NCBI GenBank assembly: GCA_963777975.1
Contig: CAVZSO010000003.1
Coordinates: 124,001-188,000 of the forward strand
Source of the DNA: CSP1-4 sp963777975
Lineage (GTDB): Bacteria > Chloroflexota > Limnocylindria > Limnocylindrales > CSP1-4
Direction of reading: 5' to 3'
DNA: 64,000 nucleotides
Below, piece after piece: positions 1 to 7,993 of this stretch. The notes below the pieces were generated by a model. The model saw nothing but the letters and a program-made list of their open reading frames with translations. It did no database searches and had not been told where the DNA came from. The position numbers were made by a program, and so were the translations under genes. Position 1 is the stretch's first letter, and each line of letters opens with the position of its first letter.

Positions 1-296
1 TAGGCGTACCCGAGGACGGCGGTGTCGATGCGCACGTGGTAGTCGTGCCGCATCCGATTGATGAACTCCATCATCGCCAGGCCGTCACCGAGCGAGCCAC
101 CGCCCGAGTTGATGTAGAGCGTGATGGGCTGATCGGCCTGCCCTTCTCGGGGCAGGGCCATGAGCAAGAGGCTGCGAAAGAGGTCCTCGGCGTGGGGAGG
201 ATCGATGTCGGAGATGAAGTAGACGCCGGTGGCCTCGAGGGCCAGACGTCGACCCTGGGCCTCCTGGAGCAAGGCGCCGAGATCGGGCACGTGCAT
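1..296 (-). CDS. clpP: ClpP-family serine protease, N-terminal part (cut by window start)
   Basis: The 98 visible residues carry a ClpP-like fold signature: a strand ending FISDIDPPHAEDLFRSLL, then ITLYINSGGGSLGDGLAMM, then the RIDTAVLGYA strand that leads to the catalytic serine, which lies outside the window. ClpP forms the proteolytic chamber of Clp protease with an AAA+ unfoldase. The usual INSPGG is INSGGG here, and the N-terminus (MHVPDLGALLQEAQGRRL) is unlike classic ClpP1. It could therefore be a ClpP-like (ClpR or SppA-like) paralogue. The ATG at 296 follows an AGGAGG box by seven bases, so the start is well supported. The catalytic triad cannot be judged. Confidence 0.75.
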   Translation of the reverse strand, partial: MHVPDLGALLQEAQGRRLALEATGVYFISDIDPPHAEDLFRSLLLMALPREGQADQPITLYINSGGGSLGDGLAMMEFINRMRHDYHVRIDTAVLGYA

Positions 297-388
297 GCGC
301 TGGCCTCCTGACGGTCTGGCCGACCGGGATCGGCTAAGCGTACGACGGCCGGCGCGGGGCTCGCCAGCAGGGCGGCGCCGTGCCCGGC

Positions 389-1373
389 CTACGACATCGG
401 CGCGGGCTCGCGGGTCCAGTCCGTCAAGACGCGGGCCGCAGGCGTCATCCGGAGCTCGCCGCCCGTCTCGACCCACCATGCGGCGAGGCCTCGGCCGCGG
501 GCCAGGTCGCCGATGCCGCGCCGGCCTTCGAGGAACAGGGCCTTGCTCCAGACCTCCGCCCAGGCCGGATCGCTGCCGGCGACCGTCACGGCCAGCAGTC
601 CGGCACCGCCGGGATCGCCGGTCGACGGATCGATGAGGTGGTGGACCGCTTCGCCATCCTCGAGATGCCATCGGCGGCGGGCGATCGACGACGTGCAGAC
701 GGCGCCAGACGCGATGGCGAGGACCGCCAGCGGCGGGCCGTCCAGCCTGGGGTCCTCGATGGCGATCGACCAGCGCGGCTGGTCGAGCGGCGATCCGCGC
801 GCGACGATGTCCCCGCCCGCTTCGATGAGGAAGCCGGTCGATGGGTCAAGGACGCCGGCCACGCGGTCTGCCGCCCAGCGCAGGGCAAGGCCCTTGCCGA
901 TCCCGCCCAGGTCATGGGGACGGTCGAGAAGCGACCGATCGGCGCCGCGGATCTCGTCGCGTGCGACTCCCCTCCCCCCATGTCCGGGATCCCGACTCAG
1001 CGCGATCGGTGACGACTGGGTCGTCGATGTCGCCGAGGTCGGCGCCGTGGTCGCCGAGCCGCTCGAGGTCGGTGAGGATCCGGGCGTCGAAGCGACCATC
1101 GGTCGACCGTCGCGCTCGATCGGATGCGGCGATGGCCGCATAGAGGCGCCGGCTGAGCGGCAGGACGGTGTCGCGGCCGGCGAGGCGGTTGAGGGCCGTC
1201 AGCTCGCTGTCGTCCCGGTGCCGGGAGAGGGCCCGATCGACGGCGGCGAACTCCTGGCCGATCAGCATCCAGGCTCGGTCCGCGGCCGACGGAGGACCGC
1301 CATGGACCTGCAGGCGCAGCGGGGAGCCCAGGGCCCGGCCCTCGAACCGGACGACGGTCGTCGTCGCCGGCAA
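389..1373 (-). CDS. apbE: ApbE-like FAD:protein FMN transferase, frame broken
   Basis: ApbE moves FMN from FAD onto a threonine or serine of extracytoplasmic FMN-binding proteins and needs Mg2+. Family motifs appear in order: GSPLRLQVHG near the N-terminus, DLGGIGKGLALRWAADRV, FLIEAGGDI, a TSS loop, and HHLIDPSTGDP near the C-terminus. The N-terminal third and the rest are in different frames, with the switch at about 975-1010 beside a run of Cs. Dropping one base restores about 328 residues, a normal length. The only start codon in the first frame is TTG at 1373. It is the last gene of the ferric-reductase-like cassette. No lipoprotein signal is visible. Function is secure; whether the break is real is not. 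Confidence 0.8.
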
Positions 1374-1438
1374 CGCGCACGGACGGCGTCCGGTCGCCGA
1401 CCGGCGGCTGCGGCTGCGCGCGTCTCACGCTGAGCCGC

Positions 1439-1843
1439 TCAGGACGCGCCGGTCGTGGCGTGGCTGGTCGGCGTCGCACGCGAAGCGGCGCGCGCGACAC
1501 GCGGGAGCGGAACGCTGTGCGGCAGGGCCGCGGCCGACCCGCTGACCTCGCTCACGACCGCCGACAGGGCCGCCAGGCTGGCGTCGTGCACGGCCAGCGA
1601 GTCTGCGGTGCGTGCGTAGGCGTCGGCGGCGACACCGTACGCCGCGACGACACGGTCGATATCTGCGGCCAACCGGTCGTTGGCGTCGCCGAAGGCGCCG
1701 ACACCGGCCGCGACGGTCGAGCGGTGGGCGGCGAGGTCACGGTCCCGGTCAGCCTGGAGCCCGGTGACGCAGGCCAGGGACACGGCGTACAGGCCGGTCG
1801 TAGCACCGAAGACGACGGCCAGCTGGACGGGCTTGCGATCCAT
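1439..1843 (-). CDS. Small membrane-anchored protein of unknown function
   Basis: I do not recognise a family for this 134-residue protein. One hydrophobic N-terminal segment (LAVVFGATTGLYAVSLACV) looks like a signal anchor. The rest is an Ala/Asp-rich predicted helical region. Its ATG overlaps the stop of the upstream coiled-coil gene (ATGA at 1843), so the two are translationally coupled. The apbE-like gene begins 65 bases downstream. It may be an envelope partner of the haem membrane protein in the same cassette. I see no haem-binding CxxCH and no clear ApbE flavinylation motif (D-x-x-S/T-G-A-T). Confidence 0.6.
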   Translation of the reverse strand: MDRKPVQLAVVFGATTGLYAVSLACVTGLQADRDRDLAAHRSTVAAGVGAFGDANDRLAADIDRVVAAYGVAADAYARTADSLAVHDASLAALSAVVSEVSGSAAALPHSVPLPRVARAASRATPTSHATTGAS

Positions 1844-2289
1844 CAGTCGTCGTCCGCTTCGTGCTCGCCGCCCTCGCCTCCGCCGCCCGACGAACGCGTG
1901 GTCGTGCCAGCGCGGGTCTGCTTCGCTGCGGCGGCCGAGGCCGCCATCTGCCGTTGCAGCTTGGCCAGCTGCCGCTTCGCGCGCGCGAGATCAGCCCGCA
2001 GCGCGGTGGCGGTGGCCGCGTCCGTGACCACCTGGTCATTGGCGGCCACCAGGCTCGCCGCCAGGGTCGTGGACTGATCGGTCAGCTGCCGGAGCTGGCC
2101 TCGAAGGGCCTGAGACCGGGTCCGCTCCACCTCGAGCTGCGCTTCGATCGACTGCACGGTGACGGCGGGTCCGGCCGGCGGCGCCGAGGCGCGCACCGCC
2201 GCGGCGGCGGCTTCGATGCTCAGCGCGCCGATGACGATGGCCAGGATGACCGCGGTGACGGTCGAGGTACGGCGGACGATGACCTTCAT
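1843..2289 (-). CDS. Membrane-anchored coiled-coil protein
   Basis: This 148-residue protein has an N-terminal hydrophobic helix (VTAVILAIVIGALSIEAAAA), then about 80 residues of heptad-rich sequence (QLEVERTRSQALRGQLRQL and LRADLARAKRQLAKLQRQM). It ends in a Gly/Asp/Glu-rich tail. It is probably secreted or anchored with the coiled coil outside. Both ends overlap neighbours by ATGA, with the ferric-reductase-like gene upstream and the small membrane protein downstream, so all three are co-translated. No enzymatic motif is visible and I assign no function. Confidence 0.6.
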   Translation of the reverse strand: MKVIVRRTSTVTAVILAIVIGALSIEAAAAAVRASAPPAGPAVTVQSIEAQLEVERTRSQALRGQLRQLTDQSTTLAASLVAANDQVVTDAATATALRADLARAKRQLAKLQRQMAASAAAAKQTRAGTTTRSSGGGGEGGEHEADDD

Positions 2290-3041
2290 CGGTCGCCTCC
2301 TGCGAGTGGTGCTGCGATGGTGGCGGCGCTCGTGTTGACGGACGCGACGATGGCCGGGGCGGTGGCCGGACGTGATGGCACGCCCAGGGCGATCCCGGCT
2401 GGGCGGGAGGCCGTGCGCGTGCGGCGGATGACCCAGTAGCGGTGCGCCGCGGCCGCCACGACCAGGCCGAACGAGGCGGCGTAGAGCACGCGCAGCGCGT
2501 CGCTGTCGGTGCCTGCCAGGACGCCGTGGAGCCAGGCAAGGATGAGCACGACCAGCGACAGTCGGTGGAGCTTCAGCCAGACGCCGGCCGGCAGCAGCCG
2601 CGTATAGCGAGCGGTGATCGAGGTCGCGATGAGCGCGTAGACCGCCAGGGTGCCAAGCGCCACTGCCGGGCTGCGGTACTCCGAGAGGCCCGGGATGAGG
2701 GCGCCGCCGATACCGACGCCGGCATACGGGTCGACGACCAGGCTGACGATATGGATCGCGAGCAGGCTGGCGGTGAACAGGAGCAGGTGCTCATGCCACG
2801 GAAAGATGCGCTTCGAGAGACGCCACGTTGCCTGATTGGTCGGGTGGCTGAGGACCAGGCCGAGGACGACCTGGAGCGTCAGCAGGAGGAGGGCGGCGAT
2901 GCCCGTCGCCCGGGCCGCCAGCCAGACGCGCATCTGCGCCTGGTACTCCGACTCCGCGGGCGCGATCTGACCGGTGGCGTAGATGATCGCCAGGACCACG
3001 AGGGCTGACAGGACGAAGAAGGCGCGACCCGAGATGCGCAT
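2286..3041 (-). CDS. Ferric-reductase-like transmembrane haem protein
   Basis: The 251-residue protein has six or seven hydrophobic helices of the ferric-reductase/YedZ (MsrQ) type. Candidate haem-ligand histidines lie in WHEHLLLF, AIHIVSLV, LKLHRLSL and AWLHGVL, pairs that could bind b-type haem across the membrane. A role in trans-membrane electron transfer is likely, by family. The C-terminal 50 residues are polar and low in complexity, and no FAD/NAD reductase domain is fused. The ATG at 3041 has GGAGG six bases upstream. It heads the cassette that includes ApbE, which fits a flavin- and haem-based extracytoplasmic electron path. The electron donor and acceptor are unknown. Confidence 0.75.
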   Translation of the reverse strand: MRISGRAFFVLSALVVLAIIYATGQIAPAESEYQAQMRVWLAARATGIAALLLLTLQVVLGLVLSHPTNQATWRLSKRIFPWHEHLLLFTASLLAIHIVSLVVDPYAGVGIGGALIPGLSEYRSPAVALGTLAVYALIATSITARYTRLLPAGVWLKLHRLSLVVLILAWLHGVLAGTDSDALRVLYAASFGLVVAAAAHRYWVIRRTRTASRPAGIALGVPSRPATAPAIVASVNTSAATIAAPLAGGDR

Positions 3042-3145
3042 GCTGGGCCTCCGCTGGGAACGGCGAGCACAGCCACTCGCCTATCCATTCCCGAGGCGGT
3101 CGAACGCGCAAAGGTTTCGTCACGCGGATGGGAAGATGGTCAGCG

Positions 3146-4411
3146 ATGCGTCTCCGACCGTATGTCCTCCTGCTGCGCGGCAATCGGTCGTTCACCCGCC
3201 TCTACATCGCGCAGCTCATCAGCTTCGGTGGCGACTGGTTCGCGACGGTCGCGTTGCTCGGCCTGGCGCTCGAGCTGACCGGCTCGGCCGCCCTCGCCTC
3301 GCTCGTGCTCGTGCTCCAATCGGCGCCCTTCTTCTTCGCCTCGCCGATCGCGGGCGTGCTGGCTGATCGCCTCGACCGGCGGAAGCTGATGGTGACGGCC
3401 GACGTGCTGCGCGCCGGGGCGGCGCTGACCTTCCTGCTCGTGCGCGACCCGTCGATGCTCTGGATCGCCCTGCTGGCCACGGCGGCCATCTCGGCGCTTT
3501 CGGCGTTCTTCGAGCCGACCTCATCGGCGGCCCTGCCGAACCTCGTCGACGAAGCGGACCTGCCGGTCGCCAATGTCCTCCTCGGCTCGGCGTGGGGCAC
3601 GATGCTGGCCTGCGGCGCGGCCCTCGGCGGTCTCGTCGCGGTGGCGTTCGGTCGGGACGCGGCCTTCCTGATGGATGCGCTGAGCTTCGCCATCTCGGCC
3701 GCCCTCATCGTCGGCATCCGGCGATCGTTCGGAGGCGCCTCGGCGGAGGCACGGTCGGCGCCGGGTGCCACTCCACAGCCGACCGACGGCATCATGGCGG
3801 CCATCGTCGAGGCGCTCGCGCTGGCGCGTCGCTCACGGCGCATCGCGGCCTTCCTGCTGGCCAAGTCGACCTTCGGCGTCGGCAGCGGCGTGATCCTGCT
3901 GCTGGCCGTCTTCGGCTCGTCGGTCTTCCAGGCCGGCGACGTGGGCATCGGCATCCTGTTCGCCGCCCGCGGGCTGGGCGCCCTCCTCGGCCCGTTCTTG
4001 GCCCGCGCCGCCTTCGGCTTCGACGATCGCGGCCTGATCGTGGGCATCGGCGTCGCATTCTTCCTCTTCCTGGGCAGCTACCTGCTGTTGCCGCTGTCGC
4101 CTGGGCTGGCGGTCGCTGCCGGCCTCGTCTTCGTCGCGCATGTCGGCGGCGGCGCCCAGTGGACGCTGTCGACGACCGGGCTGCAGCGCGCCACGCCGGA
4201 TGCCGTGCGGGGCCGGATCTTCAGCGTCGACTACGGTCTGGTGACGCTCGTGGCGACCGTCTCGATCATCGTCGCCGGTGCCGTGACGAGCGCATTCGGG
4301 CCGGCTGCCGCCATCTACGCGTTGGCCATCCCCGCGGCCGTGGCCTCGTCGGCATGGGTGATCTGGACGCGCCCGCTCCGCCGGCGCGACGGCAGTACAC
4401 TCCCCGAGTGA
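3146..4411 (+). CDS. MFS transporter, EntS/macrolide-efflux type
   Basis: About 421 residues with 12 hydrophobic helices. After helix 2 comes the MFS loop motif GVLADRLDRRKLMV, and the N-terminus RPYVLLLRGNRSFTRLY is typical of the MFS_3 (EntS/Bcr-like) group of drug and siderophore exporters. A polar loop of about 30 residues separates the two six-helix halves. Substrate cannot be inferred. I chose ATG 3146 because GGAAG lies about ten bases upstream; ATG 3128 in the same frame is possible. The stop overlaps the probable thyX GTG (gaGTGA). It is divergent from the ferric-reductase-like gene. Confidence 0.85.
   Translation: MRLRPYVLLLRGNRSFTRLYIAQLISFGGDWFATVALLGLALELTGSAALASLVLVLQSAPFFFASPIAGVLADRLDRRKLMVTADVLRAGAALTFLLVRDPSMLWIALLATAAISALSAFFEPTSSAALPNLVDEADLPVANVLLGSAWGTMLACGAALGGLVAVAFGRDAAFLMDALSFAISAALIVGIRRSFGGASAEARSAPGATPQPTDGIMAAIVEALALARRSRRIAAFLLAKSTFGVGSGVILLLAVFGSSVFQAGDVGIGILFAARGLGALLGPFLARAAFGFDDRGLIVGIGVAFFLFLGSYLLLPLSPGLAVAAGLVFVAHVGGGAQWTLSTTGLQRATPDAVRGRIFSVDYGLVTLVATVSIIVAGAVTSAFGPAAAIYALAIPAAVASSAWVIWTRPLRRRDGSTLPE
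4396..4401 (+). promoter_or_regulatory. -10 box of a leaderless thyX promoter
   Basis: TACACT lies six bases before the GTG at 4408, the spacing that puts transcription start on the start codon. It sits inside the last codons of the MFS gene. The assignment rests on the same arrangement recurring before many genes in the window. Confidence 0.45.
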
Positions 4412-5278
4412 GCGAGCAGCCCGTGGCCGTCCCCGTCGCAGCCGCTCCCCGCAGTGCCACGCCGCGCAGCCCGGCCAATCGCGACCTGGGCATGTCGCGC
4501 CCGGCTCCTCTTCCCGACTCGCGAGATCGCGGAGTCGTACTACCTGCCGCTCATCTACACCGCCTGCCGGACGTGCTACAGCGAGCTGCGCCCGGAGGAC
4601 ATCTTCGATCGCGCCACCGACGGTCGCGTCGCGCCGGAGAAGCAGCAGGAGCTCGTCCGCCGCGTCATCGAGTCCGGCCATGGCTCGACCATCGAGCACA
4701 TCGTCTTCACCTTTGCCATCAGCGGCGTGACGCGGACGCTCAGCCACCAGCTCGTGCGCCACCGGGCCGGCCTCGCATTCGACCAGCAATCGCAGCGCTA
4801 CCTCGACTACAAGCGGCCCGCCTACATGGTCCCGGGCACCATCCAGGATGCGCCCGATGAGCTTCGCGAGCGCTACCAGACGACGCTCGACGGTTCGCTC
4901 GCCTTCTACAGCGAGCTGCTCGAGGCGGGCGTGCCTGGCGAGGACGCCCGCTTCGTGATGCCCAACGCGACGCGCACGAACCTGGTCATGACGACCAACC
5001 TGCGGGCGCTCATCCACATGTCCGGCCTGCGCCTGTGCACCATGGCCCAATGGGAGATCCGACGGCTCTTCCAGCTCATCCGCCACGAGATCTTCGACGT
5101 CAGCCCCTTCCTGGGCTCGTTCCTGGCCCCGAAGTGCGTGCCGCTCGGCTACTGCGACGAGGATCGCAACCGCGACGAGCACTGCCCCATCCGGCCGCAC
5201 AAGGACACGGTCCTGGGCGCCTGGGCCGAGAAGCGCGCCGCCGCGAAGTCGGCGGGTCGGGAGCTGCCGACCGTCTAG
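4408..5278 (+). CDS. thyX: Flavin-dependent thymidylate synthase ThyX, frame broken near N-terminus
   Basis: ThyX makes dTMP from dUMP with methylene-tetrahydrofolate, NADPH and FAD. The ThyX motif region reads RHRAGLAFDQQSQRY, a variant of RHRxxSxxxQSQRY with one extra residue and no serine at the usual position. Other conserved parts are ESGHGSTIEHIVFTF and MPNATRTNLVMTTNLRAL. The core in the second frame opens at GTG 4454, but the best-supported start is GTG 4408, or ATG 4492, in the first frame. Removing one base from the CCC near 4500-4502 joins MSR to LLFPTREIAESYY. No thyA is seen here. Enzyme identity is firm; the exact N-terminus is not. Confidence 0.88.
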
Positions 5279-5306
5279 GCGCGTCGCTGCCGGACGCCGG
5301 GCCGGT

Positions 5307-6152
5307 TCAATCTGGCAGCAGCGAGACGAACCGGATCACCAGGCGCTCGAACCGGGGGGCGGCTTCATCGGCCGCCTGGAGCACTTCCTCGTGCGAGAGT
5401 GGCTCGCCGGTCACGCCCGCGCCGGGGTTGGTGACCAGTGAGATGCCGGCCAGCCGGAGACCCGACCAGCGCGCGGCGATGGCCTCCAGCACGGTCGACA
5501 TGCCGACCGCATCGGCGCCCAGGGTGCGCAGCATGCGCACCTCTGCCGGCGTCTCGTAGTTCGGCCCGAGCAGGCCGGCGTAGATGCCCTCTTCGAGCCG
5601 GATGCCCTCCAGCCTGGCCGCCTCATGGAGGCGAGCCCGCAGGTCGGGATCCCAGGCATCGGTCAGGTCCGGAAAGCGCGGCCCGATGCCATCAGCGTTG
5701 GCGCCGAGCAATGGGTTGAGGCCGGTCAGGTTGAGGTGGTCCGTGAGCGCCATCAGGGTGCCCGGCGGCCAGGCCGCGTTGATGCCTCCGGCCGCATTGG
5801 TGAGCAGGATCCGTGGCGCCCCCAGGCGACCCATGAGCAGGACGGGCTGGATCACGAGGCCGGCGGGATGGCCCTCGTAGAGATGCAGGCGACCCTGGAG
5901 GCAGACGACCGGCACGCCACCGATCCCGCCCAGCAGCAGCCGGCCGGCATGGCCGGGCGCCGAGGCCGCCGGCCAGCCCGGTAGATCGGCGAAGGGGATG
6001 ACCACCGGAGCCTCGAGTCGTCCGGCCAGGCCGCCGAGCCCGGACCCAAGGACGATGCCAAGGCGCGGCACCAGGTCAGTGCGCGCACGGACTGCCGCTT
6101 CGAGTGCGTCCAGGCGGGCGGGCAGGTGGCTGGGATCGAACGCGTCCGCCAT
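5307..6152 (-). CDS. punA: Purine nucleoside phosphorylase (type I, trimeric family)
   Basis: The enzyme splits inosine and guanosine with phosphate to base and ribose-1-phosphate for purine salvage. The 281 residues show the family order: IVLGSGLGGL, GHAGRLLLGG (phosphate loop), GRLHLYEGHP, LTNAAGGIN, GPNYETPAEVRMLR with the substrate glutamate, GADAVGMSTVLEAIAARW and a late SLVTNPGAG. MTAP-type enzymes are the close alternative, but the GPNYETPAE context favours PNP. The ATG at 6152 is preceded at seven bases by TATCCT, suggesting a leaderless transcript. It is convergent with thyX, 28 bases apart. Confidence 0.9.
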   Translation of the reverse strand: MADAFDPSHLPARLDALEAAVRARTDLVPRLGIVLGSGLGGLAGRLEAPVVIPFADLPGWPAASAPGHAGRLLLGGIGGVPVVCLQGRLHLYEGHPAGLVIQPVLLMGRLGAPRILLTNAAGGINAAWPPGTLMALTDHLNLTGLNPLLGANADGIGPRFPDLTDAWDPDLRARLHEAARLEGIRLEEGIYAGLLGPNYETPAEVRMLRTLGADAVGMSTVLEAIAARWSGLRLAGISLVTNPGAGVTGEPLSHEEVLQAADEAAPRFERLVIRFVSLLPD

Positions 6153-6159
6153 GGCCGGC

Positions 6160-6165
6160 AGGATA
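6160..6165 (-). promoter_or_regulatory. -10 box of a leaderless purine nucleoside phosphorylase promoter
   Basis: TATCCT on the minus strand ends seven bases before ATG 6152. There is no Shine-Dalgarno sequence in that gap, which fits a leaderless transcript. Confidence 0.45.
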
Positions 6166-6539
6166 CGCCGCGACGCGCCGAGCCGGCAGTCGAACGCAGG
6201 GGGTCCGAGGGGATCCGAGGGGGCTTCTCCGGCCGGAGGAGGTATCGACACCGGGATGCCGATCGCACCCCTCCGACCGATCCCATCGCGCGCGACCCCG
6301 GAGGGCCGCCCGATCATGGGCAAGGAAGCGCCCGAAGCGACCGACCGGTCGGCCACCGCCTCCGTGTGGACAGCTCCGCCGGCCTTGATGTCATCTCAGC
6401 CGCCGCAGCGCCGTCGCGGGGGCGCCGTGGGTGATCACGGCGCTGACGCCTGGGACAAGTCCCCTGCGTCGGTGGTGTTCCGACGGCCCCTTCGGGCAAG
6501 ACGAACGGTAGCCGTCGCAGGCGAGACGGGTCAACGCGG

Positions 6540-6615
6540 TTATCCACGAACTTCCGGCCGCCGCGCGCGAATATTTCCACGAATCCGGGGGCCATGTGGA
6601 GAACCCTGTGGACAA
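6540..6615. other. Cluster of DnaA-box-like 9-mers
   Basis: Within 76 bases there are TTATCCACG (6540-6548), ATTTCCACG (6573-6581), TGTGGAGAA (6595-6603, reverse TTCTCCACA) and TGTGGACAA (6607-6615, reverse TTGTCCACA). The last matches exactly the box form preferred by high-GC bacteria such as Streptomyces and Mycobacterium. Two others differ from TTATCCACA or TTGTCCACA at one base, and ATTTCCACG at three. It could be an origin, a DnaA-titration site or chance. No dnaA or dnaN gene lies in the window, which weakens the origin reading. Confidence 0.45.
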
Positions 6616-6661
6616 CGCGCGCAGGATCGCGATCAAGGAGCGCGCGTGCGAATGGAGCTCG

Positions 6662-7678
6662 TCAGCCGCCGATGTGCGACATCTCCACCTTGGGCAAGGC
6701 CACCGTGGCCGCCGACCGCAGCTCGCTGTAGCGATCGGTCCGAGCCGACCAGATGGCGGCGATCCGAGCGGCCAGCACGGCGTCGTCCGCGCCCTCGCGC
6801 ATCGGACCACGCAGGTCGTGGGCGCGAACGGCGAAGAGGCAGGTGTACAGGGCGCCCTCGGCCGACAGCCGCGCGCGCGTGCAGGTCGAGCAGAAGGGCT
6901 GGCTGACCGAGGCGATGACGCCGACCTCGCCTGACCCGTCGCGATAGCGCCAGCGGTCGGCGACCTCGCCCTCGTAGTTGGGCGCCATCGCCTCGAGCGG
7001 CATCTCGGCATCGATGGCCGCCACGATCTCCGCGGCCGGGACGACGTCATCCAGTCGCCAGCCGTTGGAATGCCCGACGTCCATGTACTCGATGAAGCGC
7101 AGGACATGCCCGCGATCGCGGAAGAAGCGCGCCATGGGCACGACGCTCGACTCGTTGACCCCACGCCGCACGACCATGTTCACCTTGATCGGCGCCAGGC
7201 CGGCGCGTTCGGCGGCCGCGATCCCCTCGAGGACGCGCTCGACCGGGAAGTCGACGTCGTTCATCCGCCGGAAGGTCGCGTCGTCCAGCGAATCGAGGCT
7301 CACCGTGACCCGCTGCAGGCCCGCATCCGCCAGGGCATCCGCCTGCCGGGCGAGCAAGGAGCCGTTGGTCGTCAAGGTCAGGTCACGCATGCCTGCGAGG
7401 GGGGCGATCATGGCCACGAAACGCTGCAGGTCGCGGCGGACGAGCGGCTCGCCGCCGGTGATGCGGATCTTCTCCACGCCGGCATCGAGGAACAGCCGCA
7501 CCAGGCGGGCCAGCTCCTCGAAGGTCAGCAGGTCAGCTCGGTCGAGGAACTGGAAGTCCCGCCCGAAGACCTCCTTGGGCATGCAGTAGACGCACCGGAA
7601 GTTGCAGCGGTCGGTGACCGAGACCCGAAGGTCGCGCAGGGGTCGGCCGAGTCGATCATCGAGGCGCACGCTGGCCAT
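6662..7678 (-). CDS. moaA: GTP 3',8-cyclase MoaA (molybdenum cofactor synthesis)
   Basis: MoaA is the radical-SAM enzyme that starts molybdopterin synthesis from GTP together with MoaC. The 338 residues hold the N-terminal cluster CNFRCVYC (Cys 25, 29, 32), the SAM glycine stretch KIRITGGEPLVRRDL, LTTNGSLL, SLDSLDDATF and the second Fe-S site FCSTCTRARLSAEGALYTC. It ends in the expected Gly-Gly. ATG 7678 is chosen because family homology begins a few residues later. The longer upstream opening in this frame has no family character. Other moa genes are absent from the window. Confidence 0.95.
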   Translation of the reverse strand: MASVRLDDRLGRPLRDLRVSVTDRCNFRCVYCMPKEVFGRDFQFLDRADLLTFEELARLVRLFLDAGVEKIRITGGEPLVRRDLQRFVAMIAPLAGMRDLTLTTNGSLLARQADALADAGLQRVTVSLDSLDDATFRRMNDVDFPVERVLEGIAAAERAGLAPIKVNMVVRRGVNESSVVPMARFFRDRGHVLRFIEYMDVGHSNGWRLDDVVPAAEIVAAIDAEMPLEAMAPNYEGEVADRWRYRDGSGEVGVIASVSQPFCSTCTRARLSAEGALYTCLFAVRAHDLRGPMREGADDAVLAARIAAIWSARTDRYSELRSAATVALPKVEMSHIGG

Positions 7679-7993
7679 CGTACCGCTTCCCCGGCGATCT
7701 CCCGCCCATGGCCACCCGATGGCCGCATCGCTGTCGTCGTGCCTCAGCAGGTGCGGCAGCCAGGGTGTGAGATCGTGTCGACACCAGGCACCGGGGTGTG
7801 GCGCGCGCGCACCATGGCGTCGAGGTCGACCGGCGAGACGAGCGAGTACCACGCTCGCGGCGGTACCACCGGGCTTCGGATTCAGTACCTCTGACGCCCT
7901 CGTCATGTCCGCGAGCCCGACCTAGCATGCCCGCACACCGAGTCACCACACCGCACCACACGGCTTTTGACGAGGATGAGGACTGCAACGACC
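7679..7993. other. Divergent intergenic region, moaA / coiled-coil gene
   Basis: These 315 bases separate two divergent genes and must contain both promoters. A TTGACG at 7966-7971 is a possible -35-like sequence, but no good -10 follows at the right distance. A molybdenum-cofactor riboswitch is conceivable in front of moaA, but I could not trace its conserved core. Nothing else is recognised. Confidence 0.4.

Larger units (their letters stand above)
6153..6661. other. Gene-free 0.5 kb region upstream of purine nucleoside phosphorylase
   Basis: I find no convincing protein gene here. The left edge holds the phosphorylase promoter. The right part (6540-6615) holds a group of DnaA-box-like 9-mers, and another, TGTGGACAG, is at 6365. 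The stretch around 6568-6585 is locally less GC-rich than the surroundings. The moaA gene ends at 6662. No tRNA or terminator with a T-run was seen. Confidence 0.6.

Noticed and set aside
7679..7993. Molybdenum-cofactor riboswitch before moaA
   Set aside because: The location is right but I could not identify its conserved core.
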